A program made the position numbers and the translations under genes. Shown in pieces: positions 17,775 through 26,572 of a stretch of DNA of 64,000 nucleotides (positions are counted from its first letter, which is position 1; the number at the start of each line of letters is the position of its first letter). Origin of the DNA: Cellulomonas fimi. GTDB taxonomy: Bacteria; Actinomycetota; Actinomycetes; Actinomycetales; Cellulomonadaceae. Below the pieces are notes generated by a model. That model worked only from the letters and a program-made list of their open reading frames with translations. It searched no databases and was not told where the DNA came from. The stretch lies in assembly GCF_028583725.1 (NCBI RefSeq), contig NZ_CP110680.1, forward strand, positions 4,154,001-4,218,000. The letters are read 5' to 3'.

Positions 17775-19752
17775 ATGGCCGAGCGCATCTGCGACGTGTG
17801 CGGCGCCGTGAACCCGGCGACGGCCGAGTTCTGCCGGGTGTGCGACACCTACTTCGGCTGGGACGGCGGTCAGGCGCCGACCGGCGCGACGGGCGCGCCC
17901 GCGTCCGGCTCGGCACCCCCGGGGGCGACGACCGCCACGGCCGCCCCGACGAGCACGTCGTCCACGACCGCCGCGTCGGGCGGGTCGGCCGCCGCGGGCC
18001 TGCGCCCGGAGGAGCGCGCACAGGTGCCCGTGGTGTCGCCCGAGCAGGCCGCGGTCGTCGTCACGGCGGACGCGCCCGGCACGTTCACGCTGTCGCTGAA
18101 GAACGCGTCCCCGGTGGTCGACGGGATGGTCGTGCACGCGCTCGCGCCGCCGTCGTGGCTGGTCGCGACGCACGACGACGCGAACCTCATGCCGGGCGAG
18201 GCGCGCACCGTCACGGTGACGCTCGCCGCCCGGCCGGGCGAGGCGCTCGTCGCCCAGGAGCTCGACCTGCCGATGGCGGTGCGGTCGTCGCTCGACCCGG
18301 CGAAGGCGGCGCCGGTCGCCGTCCGGGTGACGGTCCCGCCGTACGGTCCGCCGGCGACGCTCACCAGCCGCCCGCACCTGATCCAGCTGGAGGACGCGAC
18401 CGAGGGGTCGTTCACCGTCACGCTCGACAACCGCGCGTCCAACCACCCGCGGCACTACGCGCTGACCGTGCAGGACGACGAGGACGTCGTGCGCGCCTCC
18501 GTGGTGCCGCCGTCGGTGGACGTCCCGGCGCTCGGCACGGCCGACGTCCGCGTCCGGTTCACCGCGCCCGCCCCCGACGCCGGACGCGAGGCCACCCGGC
18601 AGCTCGACGCTCTCGGGGTCGGACGACGACGGGCCCGTCTCGACGACGGTGACCGTCGTGCTGCGCACGGCCGCCGTGGAGGAGCCGGAGCCGTTCACGG
18701 TGCGGCTCGAGCCGAGCCACCTGCACGTCGTCGGGACGGACACGGGCGCGTTCGACGTGATCGTCGACAACCGGGCGGACGACGACGGGCTGCCCGTCGA
18801 GGTCGCCGGCCGCGACCCGCAGCGGCTCGTCGCGTTCTCGTTCGGGCACGACCGGTTCGTGGTGCCGGGCGGTCGGGCGACACGGGTGCACGCGCTGCTG
18901 CGGACGACCGCGCCCGCACCGGGCACGTCGGCGTCGCGGCCGTTCTCGGTGGTGGTGTCGGACGGGCGGCGCGAGGTGGAGGCGACGGGTCTGGTCGACG
19001 TGAGCGCGCCGGCGGACCCGATCACGACGGCCCGTCTCCAGGTGCATCCCGCGACGCTGTCGACGCAGGCCCGGCGCGGGGTGTTCGCGGTCGACGTGGA
19101 CAACCGCGCCGGGGCGTCGCCGCTGACGGTGCGCCTGTCGGCGAGCGACGAGCTCGGGCAGGCGCGGTTCGCGTTCTCGCCGGGACAGGTGACCGTGGCG
19201 CCGGGCCAGGTGGCGCGCGTGCAGCTCGCGGTCGACGCTCCCCTGCCCGACGGCGGGACGTCGAGGTCGCGCGCGGTGACCGTGGTCGCGAGCGACGCCG
19301 CGGGGTCGGTCGAGGGTCGCGCGACGCTCACGCAGAGCGCCCGGGACTGGCGGCCCGTCGCGAAGCGGTGGCTGGTCTGGCTCGGCGCGATCGCGATGAT
19401 CGCGGGTGCGCTGCTGCCGTGGCTCGACGGTCAGGTGGTGGACCTCGAGCTGGTGGTGACCGAGGCCGCGTCGGGCGACGAGGTGGCGATCAGCATCGCG
19501 GCGGCGGTCGCGGCGACGCTGCTGGTCGCGCTTCTCGCGCTCGTCATGCTGCTCGGCCTGACCGGCACGGGGAAGCAGATTCGGCGGTCGGCGATCCTCG
19601 CGGCGCTGCTCGGGATCGGGGCACTGATCGCCCAGGGGCAGTTCCGGGTGGACGACGCGTTCGTCGTGACGAACGGCGTGCCGCTGATCCTCGTCGGCGC
19701 CGTCCTCGGGTTCGTCGGGGGCGTGCTCGCGCGGCCGCGCGCGCAGGGCTGA
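17775..19752 (+). CDS. zinc-ribbon protein with Ig-like repeats and C-terminal membrane domain; apparent frameshift near 18605
   Basis: A single protein appears spread over two frames. The ATG at 17775 (after GAGGGAGA) starts a zinc ribbon (CDVCG...CRVC), then an Ala/Thr/Ser linker and beta-rich repeats of about 130 residues reading to about 18605. There the frame turns into Arg-rich sequence, while the next frame continues the fold with TLSGSDDDGPVSTTVTVV, two more repeats (FDVIVDNRADDDGLPV, FAVDVDNRAGASPLTV) and three membrane helices up to 19752. Removing one base, or adding two, near CAGCTCGACGCTC would join them. The reading frame from GTG 18649 could be expressed alone. Function is unknown; a membrane-anchored cytoplasmic zinc-ribbon protein is likely. 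Confidence 0.7.
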
Positions 19753-19780
19753 CCGGCAGGCGGGCGCGGGCGCGGGTTTC

Positions 19781-19803
19781 TGACAGAACGTGAGACGATG
19801 TCA
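19781..19803. promoter_or_regulatory. inverted repeat before tetR-type gene, likely autoregulatory operator
   Basis: TGACA (19781-19785) and TGTCA (19799-19803) form an inverted repeat ending 2 bp before the regulator start codon. TetR-family repressors often bind palindromes of this size at their own promoter. Arm length is short, so this is tentative. Confidence 0.4.
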
Positions 19804-19805
19804 CC

Positions 19806-20411
19806 ATGCCCAAGATCATCGGCGGGTCGCTGCACGAGCACCGCGAGCAGACGCGCAGCAAGCTCTTCGCCGCGCTGTCCGCCCTCATGGCCGAGCGCGG
19901 CTTCGACGCCATCACGCTCGCCGAGATCGCGCAGGCCGCCGGCGTCGGACGCACCGCCGTCTACAACCACTTCCCCGACAAGGAGGCGCTGCTGCTCGGG
20001 TTCATCACCCACGAGACCGAGCAGTACACCGCCACCCTGCAGCGCTCGCTCGACGACATCGAGGACCCCGTCGAGCAGCTGCGCACCTACGTCCGCCAGC
20101 AGGCGTCGCTGACGCGCGTCTACCACGTCGCCCCCGGGCCCGAGCTGCGCTCCGTGCTGTCCCGGAGCGCGCAGCAGCGGGTCCGCGAGCACGTCGTCGT
20201 CGTCGAGCAGATCCTGCGGCGCATCCTCGCCGCGGGTATCGAGACGGGCGTCTTCCCCGACCAGGACGTCGACACGATCGTGCCGCTCGTCAACGCGTGC
20301 CTCTCCGGCCGCGGCGTGCCCGAGCGCGGCGCCGAGCGCGAGCGCGCGATCGAGCAGACCGAGACGTTCGTGCTGCGCGCGGTCGGCGCCCTCACGCCCG
20401 TCCCCGCCTGA
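19806..20411 (+). CDS. TetR/AcrR family transcriptional regulator
   Basis: The 201-residue protein has an N-terminal TetR DNA-binding domain. Helix 1 is around REQTRSKLFAALSALMAERG, followed by FDAITLAEIAQAAGVGRTAVYNHFPDKEALL, the classic helix-turn-helix. The C-terminal ligand domain (about 60-201) is helical and not assignable to a ligand. The ATG at 19806 is used; the family signature begins soon after. The methyltransferase gene starts 2 bp after its stop on the same strand, so the two are probably one unit. Confidence 0.92.
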   Translation: MPKIIGGSLHEHREQTRSKLFAALSALMAERGFDAITLAEIAQAAGVGRTAVYNHFPDKEALLLGFITHETEQYTATLQRSLDDIEDPVEQLRTYVRQQASLTRVYHVAPGPELRSVLSRSAQQRVREHVVVVEQILRRILAAGIETGVFPDQDVDTIVPLVNACLSGRGVPERGAERERAIEQTETFVLRAVGALTPVPA

Positions 20412-20412
20412 C

Positions 20413-21702
20413 GTGCCGCACGACGCAGGCCGACCCGGCAGACGCCCCGGGCCGGGCGGGCGAGGTCGTCCCGGTCGCGGCGGGCAGCGTCCCGACGACC
20501 AGCGCCCCGACCGCCGCGACCGGCGGGGCGAGCAGCCCGCGTCCCGACCGGCGCGTGACCGGCGGACGCAGCCCGCACCCGCCCGTCCAGCGGGGACTCT
20601 CGTCGAGCTCACGTACCTCGACGGTCTCCGCGACGTGCTGCTCGACGAGGCCGTCCAGGTCCTCGCGCCGCGACGCGCGCCCGTCGACGTCGCCGGACGC
20701 GACGACGCGCTCGCCGTCCGGGTCGACGGCCCGCTCGCCGACGTGCTCCGGCTGCGCACCGCCGTCGCCGCGTACGTGTCGCTGCACTTCGACGTCCCCC
20801 GACCGCGGTCGCTGACCAGCGGCGACCACCTCGCGCGGATCGTCGACGCCGTCTACGCGTCGCTGCGGGTGGCCGGCTCGTCGTCGTTCCGGTTCGAGGC
20901 GGCGGGCGCCGACTCCGCGGTGTTCGCGCGCCTCGCCGACCTGGTCCACGAGGCGACCGGCCTGCAGCACGACGCGGCGGACGGTCAGCTGGTCATCCGC
21001 GTCCGTCGTGGCGCCCGGACTCCCGACCGCACCGCCGACCGCACCGCCGGCCGTCCGACCGGCCGCTCCGCGAGCCGCGCGACCGACGTCGACCCCGGCT
21101 GGGACGTGCTCGTCCGCGTCGGGCCACGCCCGCTGTCCGCCCGGACGTGGCGCGTGGTCGACTACCCCGGCGCGCTCAACGCGACGATCGCCGCGGCGAT
21201 GGTCCGACTCGGCGAGGTCCGGGACGAGGACCGCGTGCTCAACCTCATGTGCGGCTCGGGCACGCTGCTCGTCGAGCGCCTGCTCGCGGGCCCGGCCGCG
21301 TCCGCCGTGGGCGTCGACGTCTCCCCTGACGCCCTCGACGCGGCCCGCGCCAACCTCGCCGCCGCACGCGTCCGCGCGACGCTCACCACCGCGGACGTCC
21401 TCACGGCCACGCCCGGCGACGACGGCGCGTGGGCGGCCGCCGGGTTCGACCTCGTGCTCGTCGACCCGCCGTGGAGCGGGTTGCACGGCGACCACGCCTC
21501 GGCGGTGGACGTCCACGCCGGGGTGCTCCGGGCGGCCCGCGCGGCCGCCGCCCCCGGGGCGCGGTGCGTCGTCGTGACGCACGAGGTCAAGGTCATGGAG
21601 CGCTGCCTGCGGGACGCGTCCGCTCTGTGGTCCGTCCGCGAGACGCTCCGGGTGTTCGCCAAGGGCCACCACCCGCGCGTCTACGTGCTCGACGCCGCCT
21701 GA
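20413..21702 (+). CDS. class I SAM-dependent RNA methyltransferase-like protein (THUMP/RlmL-TrmN type)
   Basis: The C-terminal half is a Rossmann methyltransferase of the RlmL/TrmN group. Motif I is VLNLMCGSGTLLVERLL, an acidic residue follows in AVGVDVSPDALDAA, and motif IV is LVLVDPPWSG, typical of N2-guanine methyltransferases. The segment from about residue 62 (LVELTYLDGLRDVLLDEAVQVL) resembles a degenerate THUMP-like RNA-binding region. The first 60 residues are Arg/Pro/Gly-rich low complexity, so the true start may lie further in. It begins 2 bp after the TetR gene and overlaps the convergent acyltransferase gene tail-to-tail by 22 bp. Confidence 0.75.
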   Translation: MPHDAGRPGRRPGPGGRGRPGRGGQRPDDQRPDRRDRRGEQPASRPARDRRTQPAPARPAGTLVELTYLDGLRDVLLDEAVQVLAPRRAPVDVAGRDDALAVRVDGPLADVLRLRTAVAAYVSLHFDVPRPRSLTSGDHLARIVDAVYASLRVAGSSSFRFEAAGADSAVFARLADLVHEATGLQHDAADGQLVIRVRRGARTPDRTADRTAGRPTGRSASRATDVDPGWDVLVRVGPRPLSARTWRVVDYPGALNATIAAAMVRLGEVRDEDRVLNLMCGSGTLLVERLLAGPAASAVGVDVSPDALDAARANLAAARVRATLTTADVLTATPGDDGAWAAAGFDLVLVDPPWSGLHGDHASAVDVHAGVLRAARAAAAPGARCVVVTHEVKVMERCLRDASALWSVRETLRVFAKGHHPRVYVLDAA

Positions 21703-22784
21703 CCGCCCACCGGCGTCCCGCCCGCCGGTGCCGCACCGCCGCCGGGCGTCCCGTCGGACGGCGGCTCGTGCGCCTCGATCCACTCGTCGATGCGCAGCCA
21801 CGACGCGAACAGCCACTCCTCGGCGGTGTCCCGGTCGCGCGGCACGTCCGCGGGCGCGACGCTCCACCCCTTCATGACGATGCGCTTGTCCATGGGCAGC
21901 TCACGCCAGATGTCGTGCACGGTGACGAGCCGGTCGAGGCCGGTGTGGCCGACGAACACGACGCCCGCGTCGGGCGCCTCGTCGAGGGCCGACAGCACGC
22001 CACCGGCGTGCGGTGCCATCACGTTCGTCATCTGCTCGGCCTGCACGGCGAGCTCGGCGCGACCGTCGCGGCGCAGCGCGTCGATGCGGGCGCGCCGCCG
22101 CCGCGGCGTGAAGTTGCCACCCTCGGGGAAGATCACGAGCGCACCGCGCGGACCGAGCCCCTCGGCGAGGTCGCCGACGGCCGCGGCCAGGCCGGGCGCA
22201 CCGTGACGGCGGGCCTTGCGCGGGGTGATGAACTGCGTGGGCAGACGGTTGAGCAGCACGTCGATCGCGGGGTCCCACTGCAGCGTGTCCTTGAGGACGA
22301 TCCGCGGCTCACGGTCGAACCAGTTGAGCAGCGCGTGGACCAGGATGAACGAGTCCCCCGGGCCGGCGTGCCGGCTCGCGACGACGATCGGCTGCCCGGT
22401 CAGGACCGTCCCGAGGTCGGCGTCGACGATGTCGATGCGCAGCCGCAGCGTCCACCGCACCTGCCAGAACAGGACCTGCAGCATGCGCCGGGCCAGCCGG
22501 TAGTGCGCGCGCTCGTACGACGGCCGGTGGATCGCCCACCCGAACCCCGACCCGATCCACAGCCCGAGGAGCGCGACCAGGCAGACGGCGTCCCACAGGA
22601 CGTAGAAGCTCGCCATCCACAGCGCGCGCGGCACGCGCAGCCGCCCGGGCAGCGCCCACGTCACGGCCCCGAGCACCAGCAGGACGAGCATGAGGCTCGT
22701 GGGGACGAGCAGCACCGCGACGGCGACGACCGCCGGCGCGAGCACGATCCGTCGGACCCACCGCGGCGGCAGCCGCCAGGTCAT
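21681..22784 (-). CDS. 1-acyl-sn-glycerol-3-phosphate acyltransferase family protein
   Basis: This 367-residue membrane acyltransferase has two hydrophobic N-terminal segments (about residues 12-45 and 55-80). The PlsC-type H-x4-D motif follows in SRHAGPGDSF, then FPEGGNFT corresponding to the glycerol-phosphate-binding EGT region. It would transfer acyl chains to a glycerophosphate or related acceptor at the inner membrane face. The C-terminal tail is a Gly/Pro-rich extension. The ATG at 22784 overlaps the patatin stop (ATGA), indicating translational coupling and a shared lipid-related role. Confidence 0.87.
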   Translation of the reverse strand: MTWRLPPRWVRRIVLAPAVVAVAVLLVPTSLMLVLLVLGAVTWALPGRLRVPRALWMASFYVLWDAVCLVALLGLWIGSGFGWAIHRPSYERAHYRLARRMLQVLFWQVRWTLRLRIDIVDADLGTVLTGQPIVVASRHAGPGDSFILVHALLNWFDREPRIVLKDTLQWDPAIDVLLNRLPTQFITPRKARRHGAPGLAAAVGDLAEGLGPRGALVIFPEGGNFTPRRRRARIDALRRDGRAELAVQAEQMTNVMAPHAGGVLSALDEAPDAGVVFVGHTGLDRLVTVHDIWRELPMDKRIVMKGWSVAPADVPRDRDTAEEWLFASWLRIDEWIEAHEPPSDGTPGGGAAPAGGTPVGGQAASST

Positions 22785-23602
22785 GACCGGGCCGCCAGGT
22801 ACGCGCGCGTCGCCTCGCGGGCGGCGTCGATGCGTCGACGGGTCGCGTCCATCCGCCGGTACGACCCGAGCCGCTCGTCGCCCGGCGCCGGCCCGCCGCT
22901 GGGCAGGACGTGCACCGTGACGCCGTCGGGCACCCGCTCGATCTCGCGCGTGAAGCGGTGCCGGCGCGCGATCTCGAAGCTCACGCGCGCCACCTCGCTC
23001 GGCTTCTCCGGCACCACGACCGCCTCCTCGATCCGTCCGACCTGGAGCACGTACACCGTCGTCGCACCGCGGTCCACGGCCTCGCCGAGCGGGATGGAGT
23101 TCACGATGCCGCCGTCGACGTAGTGCTCGTCGCCGATCGTGGTCGGGGGCAGGATGCCCGGGACGGACGACGACGCGAGCACCGCCGGGATGACGGGCCC
23201 GTGGTCGAACCACTGCTCCGCGGTCCGCTCGATGCTCGCCGCGGCGACCGCGAGCGGCACCGTGAGGTCCTCGAACGCGAGGTCGGCGCCCAGCATGTCC
23301 TCGAGCAGCGCGCGCAGCGGCGCGGGGTCGTTGAGGTGCGTGCGCGACCGCGCGAGGCGGCGCAGCTGCTTCGGCCAGGAGTCGCCGTAGACGGCCGACG
23401 CGGCCGGTGACGCCCACGCCTCGACGAGCCGCTCGACGACCGCGGGCGTCGGGTCCGCGGCGACGGCCGCACCGTTGATCGCCCCGATCGACGTGCCGAC
23501 GACGGTGTCGGGCCGGATGCCCGCCTCGAACAGCGCCTGGAGCATGCCGACCTGCACGGCGCCCCGCACGCCGCCGCCGCCCAGCACGAACCCGACCGTC
23601 AT
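22781..23602 (-). CDS. patatin-like phospholipase family protein
   Basis: The 273-residue protein has all patatin landmarks: the oxyanion loop GGGGVRGAVQVG, the nucleophile GTSIGAING, and the catalytic Asp in HYVDGGIVNSIP. It is a Ser-Asp dyad lipid acyl hydrolase of the RssA-like cytoplasmic group, without a signal peptide. The ATG at 23602 begins MTVGFVLGGGG; an upstream His/Arg-rich extension is rejected. It is translationally coupled to the acyltransferase gene, so the pair could remodel phospholipid acyl chains (inference). Confidence 0.9.
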   Translation of the reverse strand: MTVGFVLGGGGVRGAVQVGMLQALFEAGIRPDTVVGTSIGAINGAAVAADPTPAVVERLVEAWASPAASAVYGDSWPKQLRRLARSRTHLNDPAPLRALLEDMLGADLAFEDLTVPLAVAAASIERTAEQWFDHGPVIPAVLASSSVPGILPPTTIGDEHYVDGGIVNSIPLGEAVDRGATTVYVLQVGRIEEAVVVPEKPSEVARVSFEIARRHRFTREIERVPDGVTVHVLPSGGPAPGDERLGSYRRMDATRRRIDAAREATRAYLAARS

Positions 23603-23689
23603 GAGCGGATCGTGGCACACCCCGTGCCCGGTGGCCCGGGGAAGGTGCGGCGCGCGTCCGTGCACGTCCCGCTGTCGAAACTGCGACGC

Positions 23690-23699
23690 GAATCGCTTC
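23690..23699. promoter_or_regulatory. LacI-type palindrome GAATCGCTTC upstream of first LPMO gene
   Basis: GAATCGCTTC fits GAANCGNTTC, the central-CG palindrome typical of LacI-family operators. Its end lies 130 bp before the LPMO start codon. The second LPMO gene has GAAACGGTTC ending 133 bp before its start. A GCCC-GAAA-GGGC hairpin follows at about 23708. A sugar-responsive repressor is inferred. Confidence 0.5.
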
Positions 23700-23829
23700 A
23701 GACGGTGGCCCGAAAGGGCAGCGCGTCCGCAGGGTGGAGCCCCTAGGGGGACGCGACCTCGGCGGGCGGCAGCGAGGCCGGTGCCGGGACGCGCTCACGG
23801 GGGCCGTCCCGCATCGAGAGGAGACCCGC

Positions 23830-24900
23830 ATGACCGTCCGTGCACGCCCACGCACGCTCTTCGCCGCCCTCGCGGCGGTCGCGGTGGCCATCGGCGCCGC
23901 CGTCGTCACGTCCGCACCCGCCTCCGCCCACGGCTCCGTCACCGACCCGCCCACCCGGAACTACCGGTGCTGGGAGGTCTGGGGCTCGGACCACCTCAAC
24001 ACGAACATGAAGAACGTCGACCCCATGTGCTGGGGCGCGTACCAGCACGACCCGAACGCCATGTGGAACTGGAACGGCCTGTACCGCGAGAACGTCGGCG
24101 GCCGGCACGAGGCCGTCATCCCGAACGGGCAGCTCTGCTCGGGCGGGCAGACCTTCTCGCCGCGGTACGACTACCTCGACACGCCCGGCCCGTGGGTCGC
24201 CAAGAACGTCCCGACGAAGTTCCAGCTCACGCTGACCGACGGCGCGAAGCACGGCGCCGACTACCTGCGCATCTACGTCTCCAAGCCGGGCTACGACCCG
24301 ACGAAGGAGGCCCTCGGCTGGGACGACATCACGCTCGTCAAGGAGACCGGCCGCTACCCGACGACGGGGCTCTACCAGACCGACGTCGACCTGACCGGCT
24401 ACAGCGGCCGCGCGGTCCTGTTCACGATCTGGCAGGCCAGCCACCTCGACCAGCCGTACTACCTGTGCTCCGACATCAACATCGGCGGCACGAGCACCCC
24501 GACGCCGACCGTGACCCCGACGCCGACGGTCACGCCGACGCCGACCGTCACGCCGACGCCCACGGTCACGCCGACGCCGACCGTCACGCCGACCCCGACG
24601 CCCACGCACACCTCGGGCCCGGGCACCTGCACCGCGACCGTGAAGGTCGTCAACTCGTGGAGCTCGGGCTTCGTCGGTGAGGTCACCGTCAAGGCCGGGT
24701 CGAGCGCGATCACCGGGTGGCACACGTCGATCGGCGGCACGACCGTCCAGCAGGCGTGGAGCAGCACCCTGTCCGCGGCGAACACGCTGACCAGCGTCGA
24801 CTGGAACAGCAAGCTGCCCGCGGGCGGCACCGCCACCGCCGGCTTCATCGGCAGCGGCAACGGCCAGGGCGTCACCGCGGTCTCCTGCGGCACGCACTGA
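23830..24900 (+). CDS. secreted AA10 lytic polysaccharide monooxygenase with CBM2
   Basis: The 356-residue exported copper enzyme cleaves crystalline polysaccharide oxidatively. The signal peptide ends at ASA, exposing His34 (HGSVTDPPTRNYRCWE), the N-terminal half of the copper histidine brace. The second brace His is H141 in DGAKHGADYLRIYVSK. The catalytic domain ends at about residue 217 after YYLCSDINIGG. A PTPTVT-repeat linker and a C-terminal CBM2 (GTCTATVKVVNSWSSGFVG to SCGTH) follow. Chitin or cellulose as substrate is not settled by eye. GGAG upstream of the ATG at 23830 fixes the start. A palindrome 130 bp upstream and a terminator downstream suggest its own regulated transcript. Confidence 0.95.
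   Translation: MTVRARPRTLFAALAAVAVAIGAAVVTSAPASAHGSVTDPPTRNYRCWEVWGSDHLNTNMKNVDPMCWGAYQHDPNAMWNWNGLYRENVGGRHEAVIPNGQLCSGGQTFSPRYDYLDTPGPWVAKNVPTKFQLTLTDGAKHGADYLRIYVSKPGYDPTKEALGWDDITLVKETGRYPTTGLYQTDVDLTGYSGRAVLFTIWQASHLDQPYYLCSDINIGGTSTPTPTVTPTPTVTPTPTVTPTPTVTPTPTVTPTPTPTHTSGPGTCTATVKVVNSWSSGFVGEVTVKAGSSAITGWHTSIGGTTVQQAWSSTLSAANTLTSVDWNSKLPAGGTATAGFIGSGNGQGVTAVSCGTH
24498..24606 (+). repeat. 18-bp tandem repeat encoding PTPTVT linker
   Basis: About six near-identical 18-bp units within the LPMO gene (for example CCGACGCCGACCGTCACG) encode PTPTVT repeats. This is a typical flexible, probably glycosylated linker of cellulolytic actinobacteria, prone to copy-number change. Confidence 0.85.
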
Positions 24901-24923
24901 CCGACCTGACCGACCGCACCACC

Positions 24924-24970
24924 CGGACGCCCGTCGTCCCGGCCCGTGAGGGTCGGGCGGCGGGCGTCCG
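24924..24970 (+). terminator. terminator hairpin after first LPMO gene
   Basis: A stem of about 20 bp, CGGACGCCCG.../...CGGGCGTCCG with G-U pairs and a 6-nt loop, begins 23 bp after the stop codon. A second, partial copy of the same arms follows. Confidence 0.8.
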
Positions 24971-25108
24971 TCGTCCCGGCCGGTCGGGGTCGGGCGTCCG
25001 TCGTCGGCGGACGGCGTGCGTGGGGGCGTCGGGTCCTTGGTCGACGCCTCGGCGCGCGGCAGGATGAGGCCGTCCGACCCGCCCGCCCGACGACCGACGG
25101 AGCGCCCC

Positions 25109-25273
25109 GTGCCGAGCGAGACCCCCGACCACGAGCCCCCCGCCGACGACCCGTCGGACGCGCACGACGCCGAGCCGCCCGCGCAGTTCTGGCGCCGCCG
25201 CGGCTACTGGCTGCTGCTCCTCGTCGCCGCGGTGGTCGCGCTCGGCCTCACGTTCGCGTCCCGCCTCCAGTGA
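25109..25273 (+). CDS. small single-pass membrane protein
   Basis: A 54-residue protein with an acidic Pro/Asp-rich cytoplasmic N-terminus, QFWRRRGYW, and one C-terminal transmembrane helix (LLLLVAAVVALGLTFA). The GTG at 25109 has GGAG 7 bp upstream; an in-frame ATG at 25064 would add 15 residues. Function unknown. It lies immediately before the recombinase insertion. Confidence 0.6.
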   Translation: MPSETPDHEPPADDPSDAHDAEPPAQFWRRRGYWLLLLVAAVVALGLTFASRLQ

Positions 25274-25334
25274 CCCCACCCGGGCGCGAGGCCCGCCGAG
25301 GCGGCGACTCCCGCGACGAACCAATCCGCACTGC

Positions 25335-25340
25335 TTGACA
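25335..25340 (+). promoter_or_regulatory. TTGACA -35 element upstream of recombinase
   Basis: A perfect TTGACA lies 24 bp before the recombinase ATG. No equally good -10 is visible before the start codon, so it may be fortuitous or use a short leader. Confidence 0.3.
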
Positions 25341-25363
25341 CGACAAAGAGCGCGCCAGCCAGC

Positions 25364-26572
25364 ATGGCGTGCGTGCTCACCAATGGATCCGCCGCCGAGG
25401 CATGCGCCCTGTACCTCCGCAGGTCAGCCCGCAACGACGTCGGTATGAACCGTTCGCTCGAGGAGCAGGAGCTCGAGACCCGCGCCTACGCGGGTCGGCT
25501 GGGCCTCACTGTGGTCCGCGTCTACGCGGAACGGGAGGGCGCGAGCGCCTCGATCCAGTCCGACGACGCACGTCCCGCGTGGGACGCAGCGCTCGCGGAC
25601 CTGCATCGCGGAGCCGACTTTCACACGTTGATCGTCCATGCGCAGAGTCGCTCCACCCGACGAGGCGCTGGGTCCATCGCCCAGCTACTCGACCGCCACG
25701 CGCACTCGCCGCGGCGGATCCTGAGCCTCGACGGCATGGACACCGGGGATCCGCGCAAGCGAGCCGGGATGCTGCTGCGCGCAGAGATGGACCGCGATGA
25801 GTCGGAGCGGATCTCGGCACGCGTAAGCCGTACCAAGCGATATCGGCGCGCGGAAGGACGGTGGCTAGGCGGTAAGCCGCCTTTCGGACTACGCATCGTC
25901 GCAGGTCACCTCGAGCCCGATCCGGTGACACATCCCGTGGCTCGAAGGATTGCCGACGCTCTGCTCGACGGACAGACGCTTTACGGGGTGTGCGCTTGGC
26001 TCAATGCCGAACGCATCCCGGCGCCGTCCGATCCGGTATGGCGCGGAGGGGCGCACGAAGGCAGGCGCTGGCGAATCGGCTCGCTTTCGGCTCTCGTCCG
26101 GACGCCTGGGTTCGCGGGACTCCAGAGCATCCGCGTGCGCGCTCTCCGGGAGGATGGAACTCCAGAGAGGTGGCCCGCCTCCGCGGAGGTCTTCCTGGAC
26201 GGAGACGGGGTCCCCGTCTCGGTGGGCACAGGCGTGATCACCCCCGACGAACGCTCTCGCATCCTGAAAGGGCTTGAGCGCCGGACGGCCGTCTCTGGCG
26301 GGTCGACTCCCGCTGAGGCCGAGCGCCGCAGCGCACGGTCGTTCTCGCTCCTGCGGGGCTTGCTTCGCTGTGCATCCTGCGGAACGGCCGCGACGGTCGT
26401 GGGGGCTGGTCGGCACGCGTCCTACCGTTGCGGTGACGCGGCGCAGGGCCCCGGCCGATGCGATGGGTTCTCGGCCTTGCGGGCGCCACTCGAGGCGCAC
26501 GTGGCTCGGAGCGTGATGGCGCGTCTGGCCCTGCTTGAGGCCCACGGCGCGCAGATCGGCGCGGCAGGCTGA
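25364..26572 (+). CDS. large serine recombinase, N-terminal part (catalytic, recombinase and zinc-ribbon domains)
   Basis: The 402-residue protein contains the N-terminal resolvase fold with YLRRSARND (candidate Ser nucleophile), the NRSLEEQELETRAYAGRLG strand-helix, and a catalytic Arg region HAQSRSTRR. A recombinase domain follows (GKPPFGLRIV, GVCAWLNAERIP), then a zinc beta-ribbon LLRCASCG...YRCGDAAQGPGRCDG. Full-length serine integrases continue with a coiled coil and helical tail; here the frame stops and the tail is in the next gene, whose ATG overlaps this stop (TGATG). GC and codon use are lower than in flanking genes, consistent with a mobile-element remnant. It inserts or excises DNA by a covalent Ser intermediate if functional. 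Confidence 0.85.
   Translation: MACVLTNGSAAEACALYLRRSARNDVGMNRSLEEQELETRAYAGRLGLTVVRVYAEREGASASIQSDDARPAWDAALADLHRGADFHTLIVHAQSRSTRRGAGSIAQLLDRHAHSPRRILSLDGMDTGDPRKRAGMLLRAEMDRDESERISARVSRTKRYRRAEGRWLGGKPPFGLRIVAGHLEPDPVTHPVARRIADALLDGQTLYGVCAWLNAERIPAPSDPVWRGGAHEGRRWRIGSLSALVRTPGFAGLQSIRVRALREDGTPERWPASAEVFLDGDGVPVSVGTGVITPDERSRILKGLERRTAVSGGSTPAEAERRSARSFSLLRGLLRCASCGTAATVVGAGRHASYRCGDAAQGPGRCDGFSALRAPLEAHVARSVMARLALLEAHGAQIGAAG

Noticed and set aside
23700..23829. Known c-di-GMP or c-di-AMP riboswitch before the first LPMO gene
   Set aside because: A GAAA-capped hairpin is present but the conserved core sequences of those riboswitch classes are not recognisable.
24498..24606. Possible CRISPR-like short repeat array
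   Set aside because: Units are contiguous 18-bp codon repeats encoding PTPTVT with no spacers, inside the LPMO gene.
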